Part shown: positions 44,670 through 53,277 of the stretch, in pieces
How positions within the stretch are numbered: the first letter of the stretch is position 1
How the letters are laid out: every line of letters starts with the position of its first letter
Assembly: GCA_963790435.1 (NCBI GenBank)
Contig: CAWBOI010000003.1
Span: 124,001-188,000 of the forward strand
Reading direction: 5' to 3'
Length of the DNA: 64,000 nt
Source: Ilyomonas sp963790435
GTDB lineage: Bacteria; Bacteroidota; Bacteroidia; Chitinophagales; Chitinophagaceae
Notes under the pieces: model-generated
The model's database searches: none
Seen by the model: the letters and a program-made list of their open reading frames with translations, nothing else
Told to the model about the DNA's origin: nothing
Made by a program: the position numbers and the translations under genes

Positions 44670-47027
44670 ATGATTCGCAACACAATTGCTTTGCTTCTTC
44701 TGCTTTGTTTTTGTCAAAATTTATGGGCACAAACTATTGCACCTTCCCTGCTTAATGATTACTGGAAGGCAGGCTGGATAAGCTGTCCCGGCATTTCGCA
44801 ACGGGAGTATGGAGTATATCATTTCAGAAAAAGCTTTACACTTACCAATCAATCAGATAGCTTCATTATTCATGTATCGGCAGACAATCGCTACCGCTTG
44901 TTTGTAAACGGCGAGCCGGTATGTAGTGGTCCTGCCAGAGGCGATTTGGCGCATTGGAATTTTGAAACGGTAAACATTGCCTCTTACCTGCACAGTGGCA
45001 GTAATACGATAGCTGCATTGGTTTGGAACATGGCAGAATGGGCAGCCGTGGCACAGATCACCAACCAAACCGCATTTGTAGTGCAGGGCGATAATGAAAC
45101 ATCAGGAGTGGTAAATACAAATAGCAGTTGGAAGGTGATGAAAGACAGTGCTTATTTTCCTTGCTCAACAGATAACGGAAGCCGGTTGCACACTTACATG
45201 GTGATTGGTCCGGGCGATTCAGTTCGCGCCGAACACTATCCGTGGAACTGGCAAGCTTCTTCTTATAACGATACCACGTGGCAAAACGCTGTAACACTTG
45301 CTCAGCCTGTGCCCTGGGGCGTTGGCAGCGATAACTTATGGACGCTGGTGCCCCGAACCATTCCGCTGATGGAAGAAACACAACAGCGCATTGTTACGAG
45401 CCGCAGAATGAACGGGATGACAGATGCAGGGTTTATTAAAGGGGCTCATCCGGTAACCATTCCTGCACATACTACTGCAAGCGTATTGCTCGATCAGACA
45501 TTTAATACGGTGGCTTATCCACAACTCACGGTAAGCGGTGGTAAAGATGCTGTTATCAAACTTACTTACGACGAAGCTTTGTTTGATAAAAACGGGCGAA
45601 AAGGAAACCGCAATGACATTGAAGGCAAAACAGCAATTGGCAACTATGATGTGTTTGTGCCCGATGGCAGTAACAACAAAACCTTTCGCCCGCTTTGGTT
45701 TCGCACGTATCGCTATTTACAAATTGAGGTAAAAACAAACGATGAGCCGCTGGTGATTGATGATTTATACGGCATGTACACCGGCTATCCTTTTCAGCAA
45801 AAAGCTTCTTTCAGCAGTAACGATACGGCACTGAAAGCGGTGTGGGACGTGGGCTGGCGCACGGCAAGACTATGCGCTGGTGAAACGTATTTCGATTGCC
45901 CTTACTATGAGCAATTGCAATACGAAGCCGATACGCGCATACAATCGCTGATTTCGTTGTACATCACCGGCGATGACAGGCTAATGCGAAAAGCGATTAC
46001 CGACTTTTACAACTCACGCATTGCTGAAGGATTAACGCAGGGCAGATACCCAAGCAGCCGCCTGCAGGTAATTCCGCCGTTTTCCTTGTTTTGGATTAGC
46101 ATGTTGTACGACTACCTGATGCACCGGCCGGATGATGCGTTTGTTGAAAGCAAGTTGCAAGCAGTAAAAGGAGTATTGCACTGGTATGAACAAAATATTG
46201 ACAAAAACAAAAACATGCTGGGACCGATGAACTGGTGGAATTTTACCGACTGGGCTTCTGCTTTTCCCGGTGGTACGCCTCCCGGTGCGAATGATGGTAA
46301 CAGTGCGGTGGTAACACTGCAATATGTTTATACACTGCAACAGGCGGCAACTCTTTTCAGTTATTTTAAACAAGATGAAGAAGCTGCCCATTGCAGTATG
46401 CTTGCCGATAAGTTATCTGCCGGTACCTACGCCAATTGTTTTGACAAAACCAAAGGTACTATGAGCGACACGCCGGATAAGAAGAGCTTTAGTCAACATG
46501 CGGGGATTATGGCAATATTGACAGGTTGTATAAAAGAAAACGAAGGGGAAGTGATGAAGACCATTTTGTATGATACAACACTAACGCAGGCTACTTTTTA
46601 TTATCGTTTCTATCTCACACAAGCCTTGAAGAAAGCGGGTATGGGAAACTTATATTATAGCCAATTGAAACCCTGGCGGAATATGATTGCCAACGGTCTT
46701 ACAACCTTTGCAGAGCAACCTGATCCAACGCGCTCTGATTGCCATGCCTGGAGCGCGAGCCCGCTGTACGATTTTCTGGCTACGATTTGCGGAATCATGC
46801 CCTCTTCGCCGCATTTTAAAACTGTTACCATTGCACCTGCGCCTGGCGAGTTAACTTCTATAAAAGGAAGTATGCCGCACCCTGATGGAACGATTTCGGT
46901 ATCGCTGGAACGAAAGGGAAATCGTATAAAAGGAACGGTTGTATTACCGGCTAAAGTAAACGGCACATTTGTTTGGAACGGAAAAACAGTGGCTTTGCAT
47001 GGAGGAAGCCAGGCGGTGGATTTATAG
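44670..47027 (+). CDS. Alpha-L-rhamnosidase (GH78)
   Basis: A 785-residue secreted glycoside hydrolase. The signal peptide (MIRNTIALLLLLCFCQNLWAQ) sets the start at 44670; the open frame extends 43 codons upstream but without signal features. N-terminal jelly-roll regions (GVYHFRKSFTL, FIIHVSADNRYRLFVNGEP) are followed by an (alpha/alpha)6 catalytic domain with WRTARLCAGETYFDCPYYEQLQYEADTR near residues 430-460, the equivalent of the GH78 catalytic acid block. Mature enzymes release rhamnose from plant glycans such as pectin. Monocistronic, without SusC/D neighbours. Confidence 0.88.
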   Translation: MIRNTIALLLLLCFCQNLWAQTIAPSLLNDYWKAGWISCPGISQREYGVYHFRKSFTLTNQSDSFIIHVSADNRYRLFVNGEPVCSGPARGDLAHWNFETVNIASYLHSGSNTIAALVWNMAEWAAVAQITNQTAFVVQGDNETSGVVNTNSSWKVMKDSAYFPCSTDNGSRLHTYMVIGPGDSVRAEHYPWNWQASSYNDTTWQNAVTLAQPVPWGVGSDNLWTLVPRTIPLMEETQQRIVTSRRMNGMTDAGFIKGAHPVTIPAHTTASVLLDQTFNTVAYPQLTVSGGKDAVIKLTYDEALFDKNGRKGNRNDIEGKTAIGNYDVFVPDGSNNKTFRPLWFRTYRYLQIEVKTNDEPLVIDDLYGMYTGYPFQQKASFSSNDTALKAVWDVGWRTARLCAGETYFDCPYYEQLQYEADTRIQSLISLYITGDDRLMRKAITDFYNSRIAEGLTQGRYPSSRLQVIPPFSLFWISMLYDYLMHRPDDAFVESKLQAVKGVLHWYEQNIDKNKNMLGPMNWWNFTDWASAFPGGTPPGANDGNSAVVTLQYVYTLQQAATLFSYFKQDEEAAHCSMLADKLSAGTYANCFDKTKGTMSDTPDKKSFSQHAGIMAILTGCIKENEGEVMKTILYDTTLTQATFYYRFYLTQALKKAGMGNLYYSQLKPWRNMIANGLTTFAEQPDPTRSDCHAWSASPLYDFLATICGIMPSSPHFKTVTIAPAPGELTSIKGSMPHPDGTISVSLERKGNRIKGTVVLPAKVNGTFVWNGKTVALHGGSQAVDL

Positions 47028-47070
47028 AGATTGGCTTTGCTGCAGAGGTAATTAAGAAGTAGTTCATAAC

Positions 47071-47220
47071 AGTGCCATCGGCACTACCTGTTTGTAGAAA
47101 AAAGCAGCTACCGTGAAAGTGTTTGCTCCGAAGGAGCTACCTGTAAATAACAGACGGATGGCTCCTACAGAGCCCATTTGTTTTTGGTCTTTTCTATAAA
47201 CAGGTATCCCTTACGGGGCT
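47071..47220. repeat. Array of hairpin repeats (GGAGCTACCTGT type)
   Basis: The gap 47028-47330 has no gene. Its middle carries GTGCC-ATC-GGCAC followed by TACCTGTTTGTAGAAA (47072-47100), then GCTCCGAAGGAGC followed by TACCTGTAAATA (47125-47149), then GGCTCC-TACA-GAGCC (47160-47174). On the opposite strand lies GCCCCGTAAGGG followed by ATACCTGTTTATAGAAAA (near 47190-47219). At least three degenerate copies, in both orientations. Confidence 0.75.
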
Positions 47221-47295
47221 TTTCAGCGAATGATAATTGAATTGCAAGTATGTATGAGTAAAAATCAAAGCGAACTTTGTAAAGCATAAGACACA

Positions 47296-47323
47296 AAAGC
47301 CTCATCAAAATTGATGAGGCTTT
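47296..47323 (-). terminator. Intrinsic terminator of the tRNA gene
   Basis: AAAGCCTCATCAA and TTGATGAGGCTTT form a 13-bp stem with almost no loop, 7 bases past the tRNA 3' end on the minus strand. Confidence 0.85.
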
Positions 47324-47330
47324 CCTTGTG

Positions 47331-47402
<72 letters not shown>

Positions 47403-47458
47403 ATATAATAATTTAGTAAGAACTTTTTTGTACCAACCCGTTTATCCGATTGGGGCTG

Positions 47459-47466
47459 CAAATATA
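47459..47466 (-). promoter_or_regulatory. Candidate -7 box for the initiator tRNA
   Basis: Minus strand reads TATATTTG, 56 bases ahead of the tRNA 5' end; a TTCG lies 19 bases further upstream in place of TTTG. Confidence 0.5.
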
Positions 47467-47497
47467 GCTTGATGCAACCAATTGGCGAAGAAAAACT

Positions 47498-48220
47498 TTA
47501 TTCTTTTTTCTTTACAGCACTTCCGCCGCTGGTGTCAACGCTTTTAATAATACCTGCCCCGCGGTAATTGATAATGCTTCCGCCACTGGCATCAGCCGTT
47601 AATTCTTTGTTCACTGTAAAGCTAATTACCGAACCGCCCGAAGCATCCACTTTGCAAACGTCTGCAGCCGCATCGAAATCTTTTACAATGCTGCCGCCAC
47701 TGGCATCAATATCGGCATTTCCAAACGTACCGCTGATGGTGGCAATGCTGCCGCCGGTTAGGCGAAGCGATAATTTTGATGCCGTAATATTTCCGTTAAT
47801 AATGCTTCCGCCGTGGCATTCCAAATCCAGGCTGTTAGTAGTAAGTGCATCTACAATTTTACCTACCGAACCGCCGGATAGTTCCAGACTGTTTAGTTCT
47901 GTAACCGTTACATAAGCTTTTATTTTTTTGTTGCCCCAGCTCCAGTTGTTCCAGAGGGCAGCATCTATATAAATTTTCAACACGCCGTTCTTCACTTCGG
48001 TTTTTATTTTGCCAACATTTTTTACATCGTCAGCACTCACAGCAATCGCTTGTTCCTTGCCCTGCGAAAGATATACTGTAATGCCACCGCCCGTACTCAC
48101 ACCATTGAAAGCAGGCACATTTCTCACTTCGGCATTGGCATCGTACACTAAATTCTGTGCGTTTGTTTTTACGCAAATAACCAGCAACAACAAGACTACA
48201 ATTCGTTTCATTATTTTCAT
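47498..48220 (-). CDS. Secreted head GIN domain-containing protein (DUF2807)
   Basis: A 240-residue exported protein (signal peptide to about TNAQ) made almost entirely of a DUF2807 beta-helix: VPAFNGVSTGGGITVYLSQG at the start and then repeats built around a (D/E)xSGGS unit (LELSGGSVGKI, LRLTGGSIATI, IDASGGSIVKD, VDASGGSVISF, ADASGGSIINY, VDTSGGSAVKK) about every 20 residues. Function unknown, probably surface adhesive or structural. The start could also be three codons later. Confidence 0.88.
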   Translation of the reverse strand: MKIMKRIVVLLLLVICVKTNAQNLVYDANAEVRNVPAFNGVSTGGGITVYLSQGKEQAIAVSADDVKNVGKIKTEVKNGVLKIYIDAALWNNWSWGNKKIKAYVTVTELNSLELSGGSVGKIVDALTTNSLDLECHGGSIINGNITASKLSLRLTGGSIATISGTFGNADIDASGGSIVKDFDAAADVCKVDASGGSVISFTVNKELTADASGGSIINYRGAGIIKSVDTSGGSAVKKKE

Positions 48221-48340
48221 TTCTGTATGCAAAACGAAGATGGCAATAAAAGGTTACATCAGTATAAAAATTCTGCCTTTACTTTGCACCTGCAAAATGC
48301 GTTTTTACAAATGCTTTTTGCATAAACATCATTTTAAATT

Positions 48341-48424
48341 CCCGGGGTGCTGAATCCGCCACAGGCGGAGGAAGCTGAGATTACACCCGTAGAACCTGAA
48401 CAGGGTAATGCCTGCGAAGGGAAG
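48341..48424 (+). promoter_or_regulatory. TPP (thiamine) riboswitch
   Basis: The conserved THI blocks are present: GGGGTGC near 48345, GCTGAGATTACACCC near 48374-48388, GAACCTGAACAGGGTAATGCC near 48391-48412 and GCGAAGGGAA. The variable arm holds a TCCGCC-ACA-GGCGGA hairpin. It lies 62 bases ahead of the receptor ATG, so thiamine pyrophosphate should repress uptake. Confidence 0.95.
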
Positions 48425-48485
48425 GCAGATATATTTTATACTCTCCTCTCCGTTAGCCACATTTCCTGTTCTCAAACATTTTTTT

Positions 48486-50954
48486 ATGAACGTAAAGAAA
48501 GTTTTGGGAACAATAACAAGCCTCCTCATCGCTGTTGTTGTACATGCACAAGTAACCGTTAGTGGAATCGTCACCAGCAAAAACAAAATGCCCTTGCAAG
48601 GCGCCAATGTAGTGTTGACAATTTCAGGTAAAAAAACAACAGCCACCGCCGGTGCAAATGGTGAGTTTGTTTTTGCCCATATTTTAAAAGGCAATGCCAA
48701 TATTACCGCAAATTATGTGGGTAAGTTAGAAGCTTCGCAATCCATTTCGATTGATGAGAAAGATACAAGTCTCCATTTTGTTTTGGAAGATGATGCGGCT
48801 GCGTTAGAACCTTTGGAAGTGCGCTCCGTGCGGGCTTCAGAGCGTTCGCCGTTTACAAAAACAAATATATCGGGTGCCCAGATTGCTAAGAATAATGTTG
48901 CGCAGGACCTGCCTTTTTTATTAAACCAAACACCTTCAGTTGTAGTAAATTCTGATGCCGGAAACGGCGTTGGCTATACGGGCATTCACATTCGTGGAAC
49001 CGACGGAACCCGCATCAACGTTACATTAAACGGCATTCCATACAACGATGCAGAAAGCAGCATCAGCTATTTTGTTGATCTGCCCGATTTTGCTTCTTCG
49101 GTTTCTTCTTTGCAAATTCAACGCGGCGTTGGAACCTCAACCAATGGTGCTGGCGCATTTGGTGCTACCATCAATTTAAGTACAAATGAAATACACGATT
49201 CAGCATACGCAGAAATCAATAACAGCTATGGTTCTTTCAAAACCTGGAAGAACACCGTTAAAGTAGGCAGTGGTTTATTAAACAATCATTTTACGGTTGA
49301 TGCACGACTGAGCCGCATTAACTCCGATGGGTTTATTGACAGAGCCAGCAGCCGTTTAGGATCGGCTTATTTTTCAGCTGCTTATTTGGGCAACAAAACG
49401 TCTTTGCGGTTGAATATTTTTACCGGGAAAGAAAAAACCTACCAGGCATGGAACGGCGTGCCTGAAGCAAAGCTATTCGGCTCCGGGCAAGACTTACAGA
49501 ACTTCTACAACAATAACATCGGCACTTATTTTTTTACGCCAGCCGATTCCGTCAACCTGTTCAACAGCAATAAGAGAACGTACAATTTGTACAATTACCC
49601 TAACCAAACTGACAACTATCAGCAAGACAATTACCAGTTGTTTTGGAATCAGCAACTCGCATCACATTTATCACTAAACATCGCTGCATTTTTAACGCGC
49701 GGGAGAGGATATTATGAAGAATATGAGCATAACCAAACCTATGCAAATTATGGTTTGAGCAATGTGATTAACGGTAATGATACGATATCGCAAACCGATT
49801 TGATACGCGACCGATGGTTAGATAATTCTTTTTACGGAACTACATTTTCTCTGCAAAAGAAAACCGGAACTGATGAGATCACATTGGGTGGAAGTGCGTC
49901 AAAATACAATGGCTGGCATTATGCAAATGTGATATGGACGGCGAATGGCGGAGCGCCTAATAATTATGAGTATTATCGAATGCCGGCTTATAAAACAGAT
50001 GTGAATGTATATGCTAAGTGGCTGCATCAATTCAACAATTATTTTAGCTTGTTCGGCGATGTTCAATACCGCCGTGTAATCTATGATATGAATGGCTTTG
50101 AAGATAATCCGAAGTTGAACATTAACCGTGATTTTGCCTTCTTCAACCCGAAGGCTGGTTTGAGTTATATCAACAACAACTGGAGTGCGTATGTAAGTTA
50201 TGCCGTAGCCGGCAAAGAACCGAATCGCGATGATTTTGAAGCAGGCAAAACAACACAACCGAATGCAGAAAACCTATACGATTGGGAAGCGAATGTTTCT
50301 CATCAAAACAAAACATTCAATTGGAGCGCAACGCTCTATTACATGCAATATAAAAACCAGTTGGTGCTTACCGGGAAGATAAACGACATTGGTGCTTACA
50401 CGCGTGTGAATGTGCCGAACAGTTATCGTGCGGGCATTGAACTGCAAGCTGGTGCAAAAGCAAACGAATGGCTGAATCTCAATACCGGTGCGACTTTCAG
50501 CTGCAACAAAATTAAATCGTTTACCGAGTACATTGATGAATACGATGCTGATTTTAATTACACAGGCCAGCAATCTATTCAGCATAACAACACCGATATT
50601 TCTTTTTCACCTTCAATCATTGCGAATGGTTCAATCAATATTTTACCTATCAAAAATTTTGAAATCAGCTTGTTGAGTAAGTACGTTTCACGGCAGTATT
50701 TAGATAATACGCAAAATGTAAAAAGAAGCCTGCGCAATTACTTTACTGAAGATGCACGTCTCATTTATACATTCAAAAAAGTGGTGTTTAAAGAATGGAG
50801 TTTAATAGGTCAATTTAATAACCTTTTTAGCAGAGAATACGAACCGAACGGTTATACATTTTCTTATAATTATGCAAGCTCTCCGGTTACTGAAAATTAT
50901 TATTTTCCGATGGCAAAAATCAATGGCGTCATTGCAATAAACATTCGGTTGTAG
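48486..50954 (+). CDS. TonB-dependent receptor under thiamine control
   Basis: An 822-residue outer-membrane receptor. The signal peptide (to about VHAQ) is followed by a carboxypeptidase regulatory-like domain (VTVSGIVTSKNKMPLQGANVVL, about 25-105), a plug (NVAQDLPFLLNQTPSVVVNSDAGNG, then GIHIRGTDGTRINVTLNGIPYNDAES) and a barrel ending in INGVIAINIRL. With the TPP riboswitch it fits the thiamine-regulated Omr1 group thought to import thiamine or a precursor. The ATG at 48486 is chosen after the riboswitch; the open frame runs back into the aptamer. A motif copy starts 5 bases after the stop. Confidence 0.92.
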   Translation: MNVKKVLGTITSLLIAVVVHAQVTVSGIVTSKNKMPLQGANVVLTISGKKTTATAGANGEFVFAHILKGNANITANYVGKLEASQSISIDEKDTSLHFVLEDDAAALEPLEVRSVRASERSPFTKTNISGAQIAKNNVAQDLPFLLNQTPSVVVNSDAGNGVGYTGIHIRGTDGTRINVTLNGIPYNDAESSISYFVDLPDFASSVSSLQIQRGVGTSTNGAGAFGATINLSTNEIHDSAYAEINNSYGSFKTWKNTVKVGSGLLNNHFTVDARLSRINSDGFIDRASSRLGSAYFSAAYLGNKTSLRLNIFTGKEKTYQAWNGVPEAKLFGSGQDLQNFYNNNIGTYFFTPADSVNLFNSNKRTYNLYNYPNQTDNYQQDNYQLFWNQQLASHLSLNIAAFLTRGRGYYEEYEHNQTYANYGLSNVINGNDTISQTDLIRDRWLDNSFYGTTFSLQKKTGTDEITLGGSASKYNGWHYANVIWTANGGAPNNYEYYRMPAYKTDVNVYAKWLHQFNNYFSLFGDVQYRRVIYDMNGFEDNPKLNINRDFAFFNPKAGLSYINNNWSAYVSYAVAGKEPNRDDFEAGKTTQPNAENLYDWEANVSHQNKTFNWSATLYYMQYKNQLVLTGKINDIGAYTRVNVPNSYRAGIELQAGAKANEWLNLNTGATFSCNKIKSFTEYIDEYDADFNYTGQQSIQHNNTDISFSPSIIANGSINILPIKNFEISLLSKYVSRQYLDNTQNVKRSLRNYFTEDARLIYTFKKVVFKEWSLIGQFNNLFSREYEPNGYTFSYNYASSPVTENYYFPMAKINGVIAINIRL

Positions 50955-51049
50955 TTATGTTTGTTTTTGCCCATTTTTTATACGTTCATTCATCACAAAA
51001 AACAAAACATAACACAGTTTGATTTATGTTGCAGGCTGAATAATTGAAC

Positions 51050-52927
51050 ATGAAAAAAGGATTCTTGTTACTGATGATTGTAACCAGCGCGATGGTTGCT
51101 CATTCACAGGATTTGTACATGCCGCGCAATATTAAACAAGCTTACAACAACGAAACACGCTCACCGGATGGACGACCGGGTGGTAAGTATTGGCAAAACT
51201 TTGGTCGCTACAACATCAGCATTACTGCTGCGCCGCCCAACCGAACCATTCGTGGCAGCGAAAGCATCACGTATTTCAACAACAGTCCGAATGCGTTGAA
51301 AAATATTATCATTCGCATAATTGCCAATATTCACAAGCCCGGCGCCATTCGCTTCGATCCGGCCGGTAAAGATTATCTTACAGAAGGCGTTACCATTGAT
51401 TCATTTGTTATAAATGGAAAAGCAGTGCCCTGGAAAGAAGATGGCTATCATTACACCTGGTATCCGGTTGCTTTACCCGATGCCTTGCCATCAAAGGATT
51501 CCTTGAAATTGAACATTTCCTGGCATTACGATGTATCCAAACAAAGCGGTCGCGAAGGGGCGCTGGATTCTACCACTTTTTATCTTGCTTATTTTTATCC
51601 GCGCGTATCGGTGTACGATGATTACAATGGTTGGGACAAAACCGATTTTACAAACTTCCAGGAGTTTTACAGCGACTTCAACGATTATACTTTGAGCGTT
51701 ACGGTTCCGCAAAATTTTGTGGTGTGGTCAACCGGCGAATTGCAAAATAAAGATGCTGTTTTACAACCCCATGTTGTGCAGCGTTTGCAACAGGCAGCCA
51801 CTTCCGATTCTACGGTTCACATCGCTACACTAAGCGATATGCTGGACAAAAAAATAACTGCCAAAAACAAAACGAACACGTGGAAATGGACGGCCACTTA
51901 TGTGCCCGATGTTGCCCTTGCCATTAGCGACCATTATGTGTGGGACGCTGCCAGCGTGGTAGTGGATGATGTTACGCATCGCCGTGTGAGTATGCAGGCT
52001 GCGTTTGATGATACCGCACAGGACTTTCATCACATGGTGGATTTTGGAACCCATGCGTTGGGCTGGTTATCGCGCCACTTTCCGGGACAGCCTTATCCAT
52101 ATCCAAAAATGACAGCAGTGCAAGGGCAAGCCGACATGGAATATCCAATGATGATTAATGACAGCCATACGGAAAGCTTAGAGTTCAGCCGTTTTGTTGC
52201 CGAACATGAAATTGCGCATACTTACATGCCGTTTTATATGGGCATTAACGAAAGCCGTTATGCGTTTATGGATGAAGGCTGGGCTACTACGTTTGAATAT
52301 TTAATTGGCATCAATGATTTGGGAAAAGCAGCGGCTGATAACTTTTTTAAAATGTTTCGGGTGAATGGTTGGATTCACGATAAAAGCACAGAAGAAGATT
52401 TGCCGATTATTACACCTGCCAATGTGCTGAATGGCGTTGCTTACGGAAACAATGCGTATGGAAAGCCATCGTTGGGCTATCTCGCTGTGAAGGAAATGCT
52501 GGGCGATACTTTGTTTAAAAAATGCCTGCTCGAATACATGGACCGTTGGCATGGCAAACATCCAATTCCCTGGGATTTCTTTTATACATTCAACAATGTG
52601 TCGGGTAAAAATCTGAATTGGTTTTGGAGCAACTGGTTTTTCTCAAACGGGTACATTGATCTGGCTTTGCAGAATATTGTGGCGAATAAAAAAGAAAGTG
52701 TGGCTTACGTTCAAAATATGGGCGGCTTTGCTGCGCCTTTTGATTTGGTGGTTACCTACAGCGATGGCAGCATACAAACATTTCATCAAACATCGGATGT
52801 GTGGAGTGCCAATCAAAAAGCAACTTCGGTTGTTATTCCTTCTACTAAAACGGTTGCATCTGCAAAAATTGAAGGCGGCATTTGGGTAGATGCGGATGAA
52901 AGCAATAATGATTGGAAAGCGAAGTAA
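51050..52927 (+). CDS. Secreted M1-family metallopeptidase
   Basis: A 625-residue exported aminopeptidase-like protein (signal peptide to about AHSQ). The zinc-binding HEIAH in VAEHEIAHTYMPF near residue 385, with the third ligand Glu in FMDEGWATTFEY about 18 residues on, is typical of M1. The usual GAMEN motif is replaced by ADMEYPMM near 365. The C-terminal domain is shorter than in PepN. It follows the thiamine receptor by about 95 bases on the same strand, but no link to thiamine is evident. The ATG at 51050 is preferred to a TTG two codons earlier. Confidence 0.88.
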   Translation: MKKGFLLLMIVTSAMVAHSQDLYMPRNIKQAYNNETRSPDGRPGGKYWQNFGRYNISITAAPPNRTIRGSESITYFNNSPNALKNIIIRIIANIHKPGAIRFDPAGKDYLTEGVTIDSFVINGKAVPWKEDGYHYTWYPVALPDALPSKDSLKLNISWHYDVSKQSGREGALDSTTFYLAYFYPRVSVYDDYNGWDKTDFTNFQEFYSDFNDYTLSVTVPQNFVVWSTGELQNKDAVLQPHVVQRLQQAATSDSTVHIATLSDMLDKKITAKNKTNTWKWTATYVPDVALAISDHYVWDAASVVVDDVTHRRVSMQAAFDDTAQDFHHMVDFGTHALGWLSRHFPGQPYPYPKMTAVQGQADMEYPMMINDSHTESLEFSRFVAEHEIAHTYMPFYMGINESRYAFMDEGWATTFEYLIGINDLGKAAADNFFKMFRVNGWIHDKSTEEDLPIITPANVLNGVAYGNNAYGKPSLGYLAVKEMLGDTLFKKCLLEYMDRWHGKHPIPWDFFYTFNNVSGKNLNWFWSNWFFSNGYIDLALQNIVANKKESVAYVQNMGGFAAPFDLVVTYSDGSIQTFHQTSDVWSANQKATSVVIPSTKTVASAKIEGGIWVDADESNNDWKAK

Positions 52928-52945
52928 TATAAATGGAACACGGCT

Positions 52946-53206
52946 TTTTTGAACCGCAAAGACACGGAGCAAATATTCATTTAGGTTTGAAATCTTTGTT
53001 TACTATACTCATAATTTATATTTACTTTTTTCCCTTGATGGAAAAAAGTAACAAAAAAGATCAAGGACGGCATGATCGCTCCGCGCATCCGTCCGTGCCT
53101 ACGCACCTTTCGTGTAACAGGTTTTATCTCTTTTTATTGAATTTCTGGAAGTTTGTTTTTTCACAATTTTGAAATACATTCTTTGTGTTCTTTGAGTCTT
53201 AGTGGC
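52946..53206. repeat. Composite Bacteroidota repeat element, about 260 bp
   Basis: The left end (TTTGAACCGCAAAGACACGG) and right end (near 53171-53206, TTCTTTGTGTTCTTTGAGTC) are imperfect reverse complements. The centre carries TTTTTTCCCTTGATGGAAAAA then GTAACAAAAAAGATCAAGG, a stretch I recall as a frequent intergenic repeat in Bacteroidota. A 79-codon open frame crosses it but reads as repeat DNA (FPLMEKSNKKDQG), not a gene. Confidence 0.6.
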
Positions 53207-53222
53207 TAACTCACGCAAAAAC

Positions 53223-53258
53223 AAAACGGTTCTGCACCAAATTATGCAGAACCGTTTT
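53223..53258 (-). terminator. Intrinsic terminator of rho
   Basis: AAAACGGTTCTGCA and TGCAGAACCGTTTT form a perfect 14-bp stem with an 8-base loop, 20 bases past the rho stop and flanked by A/T runs. Confidence 0.92.
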
Positions 53259-53277
53259 CATTATAAAAGAAAGATAA

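Noticed and set aside
52933..53172. A 79-codon open frame containing FPLMEKSNKKDQG
   Set aside because: It reads through a dispersed non-coding repeat, has no promoter or start context, and its ends coincide with other repeat fragments.
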